IMG/VR virus record: IMGVR_UViG_3300007074_002071
Coordinates: 1-25,969 of that record
From: a virus
Length of the DNA stretch: 25,969 nucleotides
Direction: 5' to 3' (one strand)
Shown here: one piece after another, positions 14,701-22,561 of the stretch
How the letters are laid out: each line of letters begins with the position of its first letter
Numbering within the stretch: position 1 is the first letter of the stretch
Notes under the pieces: generated by a model
Databases searched by the model: none
What the model was told of the DNA's origin: nothing
What the model saw: the letters and a program-made list of their open reading frames with translations, nothing else
Translations under genes and position numbers: made by a program

Positions 14701-14952
14701 ATGGAAATCGACTTTGAGGCTGAATTAGGGGACACGGTTCATCACTTGAGCGGGATGTTGAGGACGGTGAAGCGTCTCAACCCGTCCGCGCCGTCCGCGA
14801 CCGTTTCGGATGCTCTGATCAAACATCTCAAAACACTCACTCCGGAGGATCTCGGATTGACGCAGGTCGCAGGGAGTCGCGCCCAGGAGATCGAGGCGCG
14901 CGCTCGGATCGAGGCTGAATCAGAGCAGATCGTTGCCGCTCAAACCGCATAA
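14701..14952 (+). CDS. First early-transcript protein, unknown (possible Cro-position gene)
   Basis: From ATG 14701 this gives 83 residues (MEIDFEAELGDTVHHLSGML). The longer reading from GTG 14623 would be translated across the operator and is rejected. The protein is acidic and mostly helical, with TVSDALIKHLKTLTPEDLGL in the middle; no helix-turn-helix is clear. It occupies the cro position, first gene rightward from the immunity promoter, and likely has a leaderless start. The Ala/Glu-rich end (RAQEIEARARIEAE) could be a short coiled coil. Confidence 0.65.
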   Translation: MEIDFEAELGDTVHHLSGMLRTVKRLNPSAPSATVSDALIKHLKTLTPEDLGLTQVAGSRAQEIEARARIEAESEQIVAAQTA

Positions 14953-14977
14953 CGAAAAATCAACGAAAGGTTAAAAA

Positions 14978-15376
14978 ATGAATCAATTCAGACAATCCCG
15001 GGAATACAGCGCTACGGTTGGGAACAGTATCTTGATCACGATTGCGGAAAAAGCAGCGGACGCGCTGATGGGAGAGATCGCCCGTCGTCACCTCGGACGC
15101 GTTGGGATGCCGGGCCGTTGTCCCGTTGCTTCATCGGCGTCGAATTACGATGAAATGCGCCGATTCTTCCGGGCGCTCCCTATTGAGGGAAAGCGGTTGT
15201 TTCGTCACATCCTCAGGGATAAATTTAGGGCGCAGCGATGCGCTTTCCCACGTTGGCAGGATTACGTGATGTCGGTGAGTGATCGAGAGGGGGGCGATGT
15301 GCCTTCCCGTGATCCGAACGCTCCGGAGTGGTCAACGTTCGTTTATCGGAGCGTGATGGGGGAGGAGGCAGCATGA
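14978..15376 (+). CDS. Early hypothetical protein
   Basis: A 132-residue basic protein with no membrane segment. GAAAGG lies about 8 nt before the ATG. Segments such as DEMRRFFRALPIEGKRLFRHIL suggest a helical, positively charged surface, as in many small DNA-associated phage proteins, but no family is recognised. It ends in ATGA shared with the next gene, so the two are translationally coupled. Confidence 0.65.
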   Translation: MNQFRQSREYSATVGNSILITIAEKAADALMGEIARRHLGRVGMPGRCPVASSASNYDEMRRFFRALPIEGKRLFRHILRDKFRAQRCAFPRWQDYVMSVSDREGGDVPSRDPNAPEWSTFVYRSVMGEEAA

Positions 15377-15825
15377 ACGCCGTTGCTCCAGTTTTGAAGA
15401 TCCGGACGGTTCTCCGGGAACGGACCCTTGCTCCGATTAGTTTTCGGCTTCAGGGGGCTATCCGGATAGATGATGACTTGATGCTCGGATGGGCCGAGGA
15501 GGAGGTCACCGCGCGAAAGGACATCATGAGACTGACCGCGCGAGCGGACGCGGAATTTGCTGAGCTGAAGGCGCAAGCGGTCGAGATGGTTAATCAGGGT
15601 GCGGAGATCTCGAATCTCAACGCGTTGCTGTTTTTCACGAAGATCGAGAGCGCGCGGGGGCTCGTGAGACAAGCTCACGCGCTCGCTACGCTTTGTTGCT
15701 TGGTATTGATCCTTGCGGGGTCGCTTTCCCTTGGTTTGGGGAGTTCTGATCAGACGGCGCGCAGAGCTAAGGCTCTGTGCGTTCGTCGATTGGTTCGCAC
15801 TCGGAAAAACGGGGATTGGATCTGA
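15373..15825 (+). CDS. Early membrane protein, unknown
   Basis: ATG 15373 is chosen over an upstream GTG because of the strong GGAGGAGG just before it and the ATGA overlap with the upstream stop; it gives 150 residues. The N-terminal 100 residues are soluble and helical (TARKDIMRLTARADAEFAEL). Residues about 103-124 (ALATLCCLVLILAGSLSLGL) form one membrane helix, followed by a short basic tail. The predicted topology is N-in with one helix or a hairpin tip. Role unknown. Confidence 0.62.
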   Translation: MNAVAPVLKIRTVLRERTLAPISFRLQGAIRIDDDLMLGWAEEEVTARKDIMRLTARADAEFAELKAQAVEMVNQGAEISNLNALLFFTKIESARGLVRQAHALATLCCLVLILAGSLSLGLGSSDQTARRAKALCVRRLVRTRKNGDWI

Positions 15826-15826
15826 T

Positions 15827-16162
15827 ATGAGCCGCCCCGCTGAATGGATCTCATTTGCTGAGTTGGAGGCGCGCTCGCCTTGGACAAGCGCGAGCACGCT
15901 CAGACGCATGATCAAGGGGAAGCGGATTTCGTATCGCCAGACGCGCAAGGGGGCTCCGATGTCGTTTAATTGGATCACGGTCGAGGCTGAGTTGCGCAAC
16001 CTGGACACGGTGAGCCGGGTGCGTGAGATCGCGCCGTTCGCATACGATCAGGGAGATGTTGCACGAATTGAGGCGAAGCTGGACGCGATTCTTCAAGCGC
16101 TCGTTCACAATGTCGGGATTCCTGCGGATTGTTCCGCGCGGAACATGAGGAGGACGGGTTGA
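15827..16162 (+). CDS. Small winged-helix/excisionase-like DNA-binding protein
   Basis: ATG 15827 follows the upstream stop directly; the longer reading from 15713 runs antiparallel to nothing and lacks a ribosome site. It is 111 residues. Residues 7-55 (WISFAELEARSPWTSASTLR, then KGKRISYRQTRKGAP) have the look of MerR/excisionase-type winged helices in which one helix picks a short DNA motif. The C-terminal half is helical (DVARIEAKLDAILQALVHN), possibly for dimer formation. It might be the phage Xis, but it is 2.5 kb from the integrase, so another early regulator is just as possible. Confidence 0.6.
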   Translation: MSRPAEWISFAELEARSPWTSASTLRRMIKGKRISYRQTRKGAPMSFNWITVEAELRNLDTVSRVREIAPFAYDQGDVARIEAKLDAILQALVHNVGIPADCSARNMRRTG

Positions 16163-16380
16163 GCGCACTTCTGGATTCCCTCACGCCGGAGATCAAGATC
16201 CGGGGAACGATGCCGGTGATCTGCTACCGATGCCGGAGACTGATCCGGACGGTAGAGTGTAACTTGGAGCAGTCCGGAGAGGTATCCCATGGGATTTGCC
16301 CCGACTGCAAACCTCTAGAGATCGCTCGATTGCTGGGCGAGATGAACGCAACGAAACATCAAACAAAGGAGAACGTATGA
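16159..16380 (+). CDS. Small zinc-binding (two CxxC) protein
   Basis: The likely start is TTG 16159, which overlaps the upstream stop (TTGA) and has AGGAGG seven bases before it; 73 residues. Two pairs of cysteines, CYRC and CPDC, about 25 residues apart, predict a zinc ribbon or treble-clef fold. Such small proteins are frequent in phage early regions and often bind nucleic acid or a host protein. Function not known. Confidence 0.62.
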   Translation: MSALLDSLTPEIKIRGTMPVICYRCRRLIRTVECNLEQSGEVSHGICPDCKPLEIARLLGEMNATKHQTKENV

Positions 16381-16757
16381 ACGAAGTCCCTACGCTGACA
16401 CGGACAGGTCTCAAGCGCGCGGTTGCCGTCGCTTTGATCGGAGAGGGATTCACGAAAGCGGTTTACGATATCGAACACCTTTTTTTCGACTTTGGGGTGC
16501 ATTGGTATTGGTCGGGAGGTGATCAGTTTTTTACTCCGGAGGGGTTGATCCTGATTGCCGAGAAGCTAGAGGAGCAGGATCACAAAGCGGAGGCGCAAGC
16601 GTTGCGCGATCGAGCGCGAGGGCTGGAGGAAACCGGCGCGCGTAATTTGGATCTGAATCCGGGTGCGCCGATTGATGATAGCACGCCGAAACCGAAACGG
16701 ATCGCGGGTCGCTCGCGCGCTTATGCCGATAAAGACGAGGAGACCTGGCTCCGATGA
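16377..16757 (+). CDS. Early hypothetical protein
   Basis: 126 residues from ATG 16377, preceded by AAAGGAGAACGT, the best ribosome-binding site in the region, and sharing ATGA with the upstream stop. The first 75 residues look folded and soluble (AVAVALIGEGFTKAVYDIEH, then VHWYWSGGDQFFTPEGLILI). The C-terminal 45 are hydrophilic and Pro/Lys-rich. No family recognised. Confidence 0.65.
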   Translation: MNEVPTLTRTGLKRAVAVALIGEGFTKAVYDIEHLFFDFGVHWYWSGGDQFFTPEGLILIAEKLEEQDHKAEAQALRDRARGLEETGARNLDLNPGAPIDDSTPKPKRIAGRSRAYADKDEETWLR

Positions 16758-16984
16758 TCGCGACTATCGAGCATGGGCGGACTCGAATCCTCCCAGATAT
16801 TGAGGCTCCCAGAGAGCTCCCCTCCCCTCGTGCTGCGTTGGTCGCACCTGCTAGGGATTACACTTTTGCGGAGGAGTCGGGTTGCGTCGTTGTCCACACG
16901 CAGACGGGGACGTTTGTCGGTCGATTTTCATCCCGTGCGATTGCTGAGGGCTCACTGCGTTTTTTGAGAGGCAAAGTATCATGA
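16754..16984 (+). CDS. Small early hypothetical protein
   Basis: 76 residues, ATGA overlap with the gene before and GAGGAG about 11 nt upstream. The C-terminal half (SGCVVVHTQTGTFVGRFSS) is beta-rich. No motif recognised; identity as a gene rests on coupling, spacing and codon use like its neighbours. Confidence 0.55.
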   Translation: MIATIEHGRTRILPDIEAPRELPSPRAALVAPARDYTFAEESGCVVVHTQTGTFVGRFSSRAIAEGSLRFLRGKVS

Positions 16985-17403
16985 CTGAATTTATTTTTAC
17001 GCTGAAATTCGGGATCCTTGTGGTCTTGATCATGGGGATAGCGATCCCGTTTGTGATTGCTGATGTATTAAGGAGTTGGGCGCTAGGGGCTCCGAAGCGG
17101 GAGGGCTTCGCGTCATGGATGGGATGCGAGCAACGGGGGCGCGTGATGGAGAACGGACAACCCTACGTGCCGGAGAGTTTGGTGTGTGCGAGCTGGGATC
17201 ATGAGATCGGAACGATGCTCAGGGTCACGAATCGAGAGAATGGGCTGAGCGTCCTTGCGCGGGTTTCTGATCGTGGTCCCGATAAAGCGCTCTATCGCGC
17301 TGGTCGGGTGATCGAGTTGAGCGAGCGCGCCTTTGATGTGATCGCAGATCCGAGGGTTGGAGTTGTTGCCGTGTCGATCGCAGTCAAGGGGGACTCGTAT
17401 TGA
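16981..17403 (+). CDS. Membrane-anchored RlpA-like DPBB protein
   Basis: 140 residues. Residues 6-28 (FTLKFGILVVLIMGIAIPFV) form a membrane anchor or uncleaved signal. The rest follows the RlpA double-psi beta-barrel order: ASWMGCEQRGRVMENGQ, ESLVCASWDHEIGTMLRVTN, GLSVLARVSDRGP, RVIELSERAFDVI. RlpA of Pseudomonas is a lytic transglycosylase acting on denuded glycan strands; its Asp in NDRGP is present here (D97), but from memory its Glu in N-G-E is Gln here (Q60, same spacing of 37 to the Asp) and the conserved His of TAAH is Ser (S71). It may thus bind, rather than cut, peptidoglycan. An early-region location is odd for a lysis enzyme. Stop and next start overlap as TTGA. Confidence 0.72.
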   Translation: MTEFIFTLKFGILVVLIMGIAIPFVIADVLRSWALGAPKREGFASWMGCEQRGRVMENGQPYVPESLVCASWDHEIGTMLRVTNRENGLSVLARVSDRGPDKALYRAGRVIELSERAFDVIADPRVGVVAVSIAVKGDSY

Positions 17404-19037
17404 TCCAGCCTTTTCATATCGATGGTTTCGCTGGGGGCGGGGGCGCGAGCGAGGGTTATGAGCGCGCGTTTGGGAGACGGGTGGATGTCGCGATCAATCA
17501 TGATCACGAGGCGCTCACGATGCACCGCGCTAACCATCCTTTGACGCGTCATTTCCGGGAGGATATCCGGGCGCTGGATCCAATCGCTTTGTGTAATGGT
17601 AAACGTCCGACGAGCGCTTGGTTCTCTCCAGATTGTAAGGACTTTTCGAAAGCCAAGGGAGGTAAACCTAAGAGCAAACATATCCGAGGGCTGGCTTGGA
17701 TCGTAATCCATTGGGTAAATACGGTGAAGCCTCTCACTATCTTCATGGAGAATGTTGAGGAGTTTGCGTTCTGGAGTCCTCTGCTCGCTGATGGCTCGCG
17801 CAATCCTTGGCGCAAGGGGTGGTTCTTCCAGTGTTTCACGGGCGCACTGAAGCGCCGGGGTTACGTGGTGGAGTGGAGGGAGTTGAGGGCTTGCGACTAC
17901 GGAGCTCCGACGATCCGGAAACGCTTCATCTTGGTCGCTCGATGCGATGGGGAATCAATCGCTTGGCCTGAGGTAACTCACGGGCGCGCGGACTCAGAGC
18001 GAGTGAAGTCGGGTGAGTTGAAACCGTATTTACGGGGGGCTGATTGCCTTGATTTCTCGATCCCTTGTCCGTCGATATTCCTCACGTCGAAACAAGCGAA
18101 GCGGGTCCGCGTGAAGCGCCCTCTCGTGAAGGCTACTCTTCAAAGAGTCGCGAAGGGGATTGATCGGTTTGTGTTGAAATCAGCAAAGCCGTTTCTCGTT
18201 TCGCTCACCCATCAAGGGGGAGATCGGATTGAGTCAATTGAGGAGCCTTTTCGGACGATCACAGCCGCGAATCGAGCAGAGAAGGCGCTTGTTTCTCCGG
18301 TCTTGACCTACGGTCAGCACGGGGGGCGATCACGCGACGCCAGCGCACCGATGCACACGATCACAGCGAGTCCCAAGGACAGCAACGCGTTGCTTGCGGT
18401 GAATCTTTGCCGTCAGTTTGGGACGGGGATCGGTCACAGTGCGAACGAGCCTCACCGAACTATCATGACGCAGGGAGGCGGGAAAACTCAGCTCGTGACG
18501 ACGTATCTCGCGCAGAACAACACGGGGAGCGTGGGGCATGATGCACGGGCTCCGATTTCGACGATCACGGGGCGCGGGACACAACAGAGCGTGGTTGGGG
18601 TGTCATTGCTCCAGTATTACGGGCAATCACAGCCAACAGGGATCCGGGGACCACTCAACACGATCACGACTCACGATCGATTTGCGCTTTGTGAGGCGCT
18701 GGGAGCGATCCCTCCTCTCACGCCGGATCTCGAACGGAAGGCGCGCCGAGTCGCCAAATTCCTGCGCTCGTATGGCGTCGAATTTGAGGGTGAGTTTGCT
18801 ACGGTCGGAGACTATATTCTGACCGATATCGGGATCCGGATGTTGACTCCGCGTGAGCTTTTTCGGGCTCAGGGTTTTGGTGATCACTACCAGATCGGGG
18901 ATGATCCAACGAAGCGGTTTCAGCTCACAAAAACGTCTCAGGTGAGGATGTGCGGGAACAGTGTCCCGCCTCCCCTTGCCGCAGCTGTGCTGCGTGCAAA
19001 TTTGACAGAGAACATCAAACAGGAGGTTGCCGCATGA
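17400..19037 (+). CDS. DNA (cytosine-5) methyltransferase with repetitive target-recognition region
   Basis: 545 residues. Motif I is FHIDGFAGGGGASEGYE; motif IV holds the catalytic Cys as SPDCK (C79) instead of the usual PPC; motif VI is ENVEEF; motif VIII is TIRKRFILVA. Motifs IX and X close the fold at the C-terminus (LTPRELFRAQGFGDHYQ and SQVRMCGNSVPPPLA). The region between VIII and IX carries five units with P-x-x-T-I at residues 283, 317, 351, 385 and 418. Such phage methyltransferases modify the phage genome against host restriction. It starts at TTG 17400 overlapping the upstream stop, with AAGGGGGAC before it. No restriction endonuclease is beside it, so this is an orphan methylase. 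The target sequence is not known. Confidence 0.92.
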   Translation: MIQPFHIDGFAGGGGASEGYERAFGRRVDVAINHDHEALTMHRANHPLTRHFREDIRALDPIALCNGKRPTSAWFSPDCKDFSKAKGGKPKSKHIRGLAWIVIHWVNTVKPLTIFMENVEEFAFWSPLLADGSRNPWRKGWFFQCFTGALKRRGYVVEWRELRACDYGAPTIRKRFILVARCDGESIAWPEVTHGRADSERVKSGELKPYLRGADCLDFSIPCPSIFLTSKQAKRVRVKRPLVKATLQRVAKGIDRFVLKSAKPFLVSLTHQGGDRIESIEEPFRTITAANRAEKALVSPVLTYGQHGGRSRDASAPMHTITASPKDSNALLAVNLCRQFGTGIGHSANEPHRTIMTQGGGKTQLVTTYLAQNNTGSVGHDARAPISTITGRGTQQSVVGVSLLQYYGQSQPTGIRGPLNTITTHDRFALCEALGAIPPLTPDLERKARRVAKFLRSYGVEFEGEFATVGDYILTDIGIRMLTPRELFRAQGFGDHYQIGDDPTKRFQLTKTSQVRMCGNSVPPPLAAAVLRANLTENIKQEVAA

Positions 19038-19067
19038 GGGGCGTATTCCTCAACGCAACCCCACGCG

Positions 19068-19355
19068 ATGCCTGAACGACTTATGACCTCACAAAAACTA
19101 ATCACACTACTGCGCAGACACGCGCAAAAATCAGCCGCGATCAATTTTGAACTGGAGAACCTTTTTCCGGAGGGGGCGGAATGCAAATTTATGCTAAGTT
19201 GCCGCCAGATGATCGCGACTAAAGGGACAATCCTGAGTGCGCGGATGAGTGGGGGGCATCCTCAGGTCGTGGTCCGTTTAAGTGCAGTTAATCGATGGGG
19301 ATACGCGACCGTTAAGCGCGTCTCGCCCGAGAATGTCATTGTCGTTGAGAAGTAA
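19068..19355 (+). CDS. Early hypothetical protein
   Basis: 95 residues from ATG 19068, or 90 from ATG 19083; neither has a strong ribosome site. A 13-codon ORF (19034-19075), coupled by ATGA to the methylase stop, ends inside this start and may deliver ribosomes. The C-terminal 45 residues (GTILSARMSGGHPQVVVRLS) look like a small beta-barrel (SH3/Tudor-like), the first half like a helix. Unknown function. Confidence 0.55.
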   Translation: MPERLMTSQKLITLLRRHAQKSAAINFELENLFPEGAECKFMLSCRQMIATKGTILSARMSGGHPQVVVRLSAVNRWGYATVKRVSPENVIVVEK

Positions 19356-19392
19356 TCACGAGCCCAAACCAAACCTCCAACTGTAATATATT

Positions 19393-21744
19393 ATGAATAC
19401 ACCAACGAAACCGAAAAAAACGAAAACGGATCCAGCCTCATTCTCATGGGATGAAAAAGGAAATTGCGTTGAGGGAAATTGCATCACGATCCAAGCTGGG
19501 ACGCATGGGTTCGTGTTGCTCTTTACCGCCCTCCGTCCTGATGGTGAGGGGTGGTCTTACGGGGCGATTGTTTCGGATGGAGCACCTGACCCTTTAATGA
19601 ATCATCCCTGCATGGCTCAGGGGCTTGCGGAAACGACGGAAGCGGAAGCGGTGGAGAGTGCTGCGTCTCTGGTCACGTTTAATCGTGATTTACCAAAGGA
19701 GCTGATTGATTGCGTTGATAATTACTTTAAGCCCGCCCTAGGTCTTGCGATCACTGAGCCGGTTTTGCCGGGGACTGCGAGCGAGTGGAGAGAGGATGGG
19801 GAGTGTCTCACGCCGGAGATCATCAAGGTCGCGCTGAAGGGCGCTTTTGAGGTGGAAATCTATCTAGGGGTGACTGAAGCGGGTCACTGGTTTGCGGGTC
19901 AATACTGCCGGATTGAGGAGGAGGAGGTTTCGACGTCTTGCACGCGTAACGGGGAGGCGTTTGCTGATCGTAAGTCTGCGTTTCGCTGGGTTCTCAATGC
20001 GGCGCTCGAATTCTACACGGTGACGCGCAAACCGGTGAGGGGGCTCAAGGGTGCAACGACTGCGATCAGCGTATTGCTGGAGGCTTTGGATGAGGCTTGC
20101 GCGCCGGTTGTCGCGCCGGTCAATGCGCGCGCGCCGGTTTATGTGACGAGTTACGCCGCAACTGCGGTCGCAAAGATCCAGCGCAATCCCGAAAACAATC
20201 GGAAGCATTTCGACGCGGTGGCGCTCCGGGAGCTTGCGGACTCGATTCGGGCGGAGGGGCTTCATCAGCCGATCTTGATCCGGCGTTTACTGGATGGGGA
20301 GATTCCTACGGGGGAGCTTTCTCTAGGGGATGCGAGCGCGCCGGAGTTTGAGCTGATCGCCGGAGAGAGGCGCTGGAGGGCGATGGCTATCGCCGGACGT
20401 GATACAATCGACGCGAAAATCTACGAGGGGCTTGTGCGCTCGAAGATGAAAGCTATCGCACTTATCGAGAATCTCCAGCGCGAGGGGCTTAACTGCATGG
20501 AGGAGGCTGAGGGCTACACGGATTTGATGAAGGATGAGGGGCTTTCAACGGAGGCTTGCGCGGACCGGGTGGGGAAAAATCGGAGCACGGTCGCAAAGTT
20601 TGTGAGGTTGCTCCAGTTGCCGGATTTGGTGCGAGATCAGTTGAGAGAGGGCATTTTCTCCCCTAGCCATGGGCACGCGCTCGCGCGGTTTGCGGAGTGG
20701 CCGGATCATCTGCGGGTGATCGCAGAGGAGGCGCTGGAGGCTCGCGCATCGTCGAAAGTATTAGAGAAGGGGGTTCCGTTCGTCTCTGCGTTGATCAAAG
20801 CGGAGCTTGCGGTGGTGATCGATCAGTTCGCCGCCGTGAAGTTGCCGCCGAAGTTCAAGGGGTTGCCTCAGTATATCTCCCGAGGGGATGGGGATTGGGT
20901 GTGCTTCGATCCTGAGCACTGGAGAACCTACCTTGAGGAGAAAGCCGAAAAACAACGGCTCAAAGAGGAGGCTGATGCTAAGGAAAAACAGCTAGCCGAA
21001 GCGGACCTAGCGAAGAAGAAACGCAAACAGCTCCGACTTGCAGACCTGGACCGCGATTCCTACCGCCGATTTGAGGGAGATAGCGCGGATTTGCTCGCGC
21101 TGGTGCCTGAGAGCTCGAAGCGGGACGCGAAGGACTGGGACAAATCGGATACGGTGATCGTCACCGATGTTGAGCTAGCTGAGAGGCTCAAAAAGGCGCT
21201 ACAGCGTGCCACGAAAAAGAACCGCAAGGGGATCGCAATCGAGATCGAGGGGCACGTTTTGAAGGGGTTGAAGAAGCTGAAGACAGTCGGGTCGAGAGAG
21301 ATCGCCTGGCTGGTGTTTATGCGGACGGATCTGAGAGAACAACGGATCACGATGAGCCTCACAGCGGAGGCGGTAGATCGGAGCGCGGAGGCGTTCGGAT
21401 CGCCGTCGGCGTTGCCTGACAGTGTGCTAGAGATCGGTGATCGCAATGTTTCGGGCGAGGCATTCGCCGCGCATGAACAGAAGCGGCTCCATGAACTCAA
21501 TACGTGTTCAGGGGCTGAGCTCGTGAGAGCGTTGATCGCTGAGCGGTTGCCGAGTGCGTTGGTCGATATGATCGAGGCCGGGCCGGACTCACTGGGTGCT
21601 CGATATCTGCGATGGTGGCTCAATACGGATACGCTTTGGCTCCTAGAGGAATCCGAGGAGGGGCGCGCCGAACTGATCGCAGAGGTGAAGGATTCGGGCT
21701 GGTATGAGAGAGCGATAGCCGGGGAAGAGGAGGAGGAAGGATGA
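19393..21744 (+). CDS. Large ParB-family protein with duplicated N-terminal domain
   Basis: 783 residues. The ParB/Spo0J core lies at about 250-480: NPENNRKHFDAVALRELADS, then the CTP-binding motifs GERRWRA (about 325) and ENLQRE (about 357), followed by a helix-turn-helix (STEACADRVGKNRSTVAKFV). Residues 1-240 appear to be two copies of one domain, each with W-x-x-x-G-x-C near its start. After the core come a Lys/Glu coiled coil (about 515-550) and a helical acidic tail. No ParA partner is present in the window, so plasmid-like partition cannot be assumed; phage ParB-like proteins beside methyltransferases may serve gene regulation, DNA protection or segregation. AT-rich TAATATATT precedes the ATG and no Shine-Dalgarno site is seen. 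Confidence 0.85.
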   Translation: MNTPTKPKKTKTDPASFSWDEKGNCVEGNCITIQAGTHGFVLLFTALRPDGEGWSYGAIVSDGAPDPLMNHPCMAQGLAETTEAEAVESAASLVTFNRDLPKELIDCVDNYFKPALGLAITEPVLPGTASEWREDGECLTPEIIKVALKGAFEVEIYLGVTEAGHWFAGQYCRIEEEEVSTSCTRNGEAFADRKSAFRWVLNAALEFYTVTRKPVRGLKGATTAISVLLEALDEACAPVVAPVNARAPVYVTSYAATAVAKIQRNPENNRKHFDAVALRELADSIRAEGLHQPILIRRLLDGEIPTGELSLGDASAPEFELIAGERRWRAMAIAGRDTIDAKIYEGLVRSKMKAIALIENLQREGLNCMEEAEGYTDLMKDEGLSTEACADRVGKNRSTVAKFVRLLQLPDLVRDQLREGIFSPSHGHALARFAEWPDHLRVIAEEALEARASSKVLEKGVPFVSALIKAELAVVIDQFAAVKLPPKFKGLPQYISRGDGDWVCFDPEHWRTYLEEKAEKQRLKEEADAKEKQLAEADLAKKKRKQLRLADLDRDSYRRFEGDSADLLALVPESSKRDAKDWDKSDTVIVTDVELAERLKKALQRATKKNRKGIAIEIEGHVLKGLKKLKTVGSREIAWLVFMRTDLREQRITMSLTAEAVDRSAEAFGSPSALPDSVLEIGDRNVSGEAFAAHEQKRLHELNTCSGAELVRALIAERLPSALVDMIEAGPDSLGARYLRWWLNTDTLWLLEESEEGRAELIAEVKDSGWYERAIAGEEEEEG

Positions 21745-22304
21745 AAAAGTATTTTCTGAAATTCGGACTACACGACTACGTGGAGCCTTTCACCGTCGAT
21801 CATTGTCCTGAAAATGACGGGATCGATGTCATGGAGATTTTCGCTCGCTACGCGAAAATGCGTAAACTCTGCGGTGCAAGCGCGGTTATCAAGCGTGATG
21901 AATTCGAGCGCTTCCTTTGGGCGGAATTCGGGTTAGAAACGGTGAGGCTACCTCCAAAGATCACGCAACGAACAATCGTTTGTTTGTGCGGTTCGACGCG
22001 ATTTATGGAGGTCTTTAACCGAGCGAACCAAATCGAGACTATCCGAGGAAAAATCGTGCTTTCGGTCGGATGTGACACGAAATCGGAGCAATATCGATTG
22101 ATGGACGATGCTAAAGGTGTCGGAACAAAAATCGCGCTCGATCAGCTCCATCTCGACAAAATTGAACTAGCGGACGAAGTGCTGATTCTTAACGTCGGAG
22201 GCTACATCGGAGAGTCTACGCGTAAAGAAATCGAAAGGGCTAAAATGCTGGGAAAGCGCCTGCGGTGGTGGGAGCAATCGAAAGCAGCGGAGGAGCAATC
22301 ATGA
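21741..22304 (+). CDS. Nucleoside 2-deoxyribosyltransferase-like protein with N-terminal extension
   Basis: 187 residues with a strong GGAGGAGGAAGG before its ATG and an ATGA overlap with the ParB gene. Residues about 75-187 show the Rossmann-like plan of deoxyribosyltransferase/DUF4406 proteins: IVCLCGSTRFMEVFNRANQ at the start, LHLDKIELADEVLILNVGGY in the middle, then GESTRKEIERAKMLGKRL. Such phage proteins may act on nucleotides or their precursors. The first 70 residues (DVMEIFARYAKMRKLCGASA and DEFERFLWAEFGL) are a separate helical, possibly DNA-binding, module not usual in that family. The catalytic glutamate is probably the E of IGESTRKE, but this is inference. Confidence 0.68.
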   Translation: MKKYFLKFGLHDYVEPFTVDHCPENDGIDVMEIFARYAKMRKLCGASAVIKRDEFERFLWAEFGLETVRLPPKITQRTIVCLCGSTRFMEVFNRANQIETIRGKIVLSVGCDTKSEQYRLMDDAKGVGTKIALDQLHLDKIELADEVLILNVGGYIGESTRKEIERAKMLGKRLRWWEQSKAAEEQS

Positions 22305-22561
22305 AGCAGGGTATCACCTATGTGATCGGACGTGATGGGGTGGATAAAATGGATGTGATTCGCACGTTCGAAGCGCGCCACCTCGAGCGCAATGAGCAGT
22401 TCGCGACGATTCAGGAGATGACGCTAAGTCGGGGTGCGATTCGGCAAATCAATTTTTGTGAGCAGCGAACGCGAAACGTGATCGTCGGAGTCACGGGGAC
22501 CGCTGAGATCGTCCATCACTTGCCGAAAGCCGCGCGGATCGTCGTGATTCTCGAACCCTAA
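22301..22561 (+). CDS. Small early hypothetical protein
   Basis: 86 residues from ATG 22301, which overlaps the previous stop and has GGAGGAG before it; the longer reading from 22265 is rejected. It has strands at both ends (GITYVIGRDG, ARIVVILEP) around a helix. No motif recognised. It is the last gene before a gap of about 75 bp leading into the replication module. Confidence 0.58.
   Translation: MKQGITYVIGRDGVDKMDVIRTFEARHLERNEQFATIQEMTLSRGAIRQINFCEQRTRNVIVGVTGTAEIVHHLPKAARIVVILEP

Noticed and set aside
14781-14799. Possible fifth copy of the 19-bp repeat
   Set aside because: Only 15 of 19 matches in GC-rich coding sequence far from the replication genes; not distinguishable from composition.
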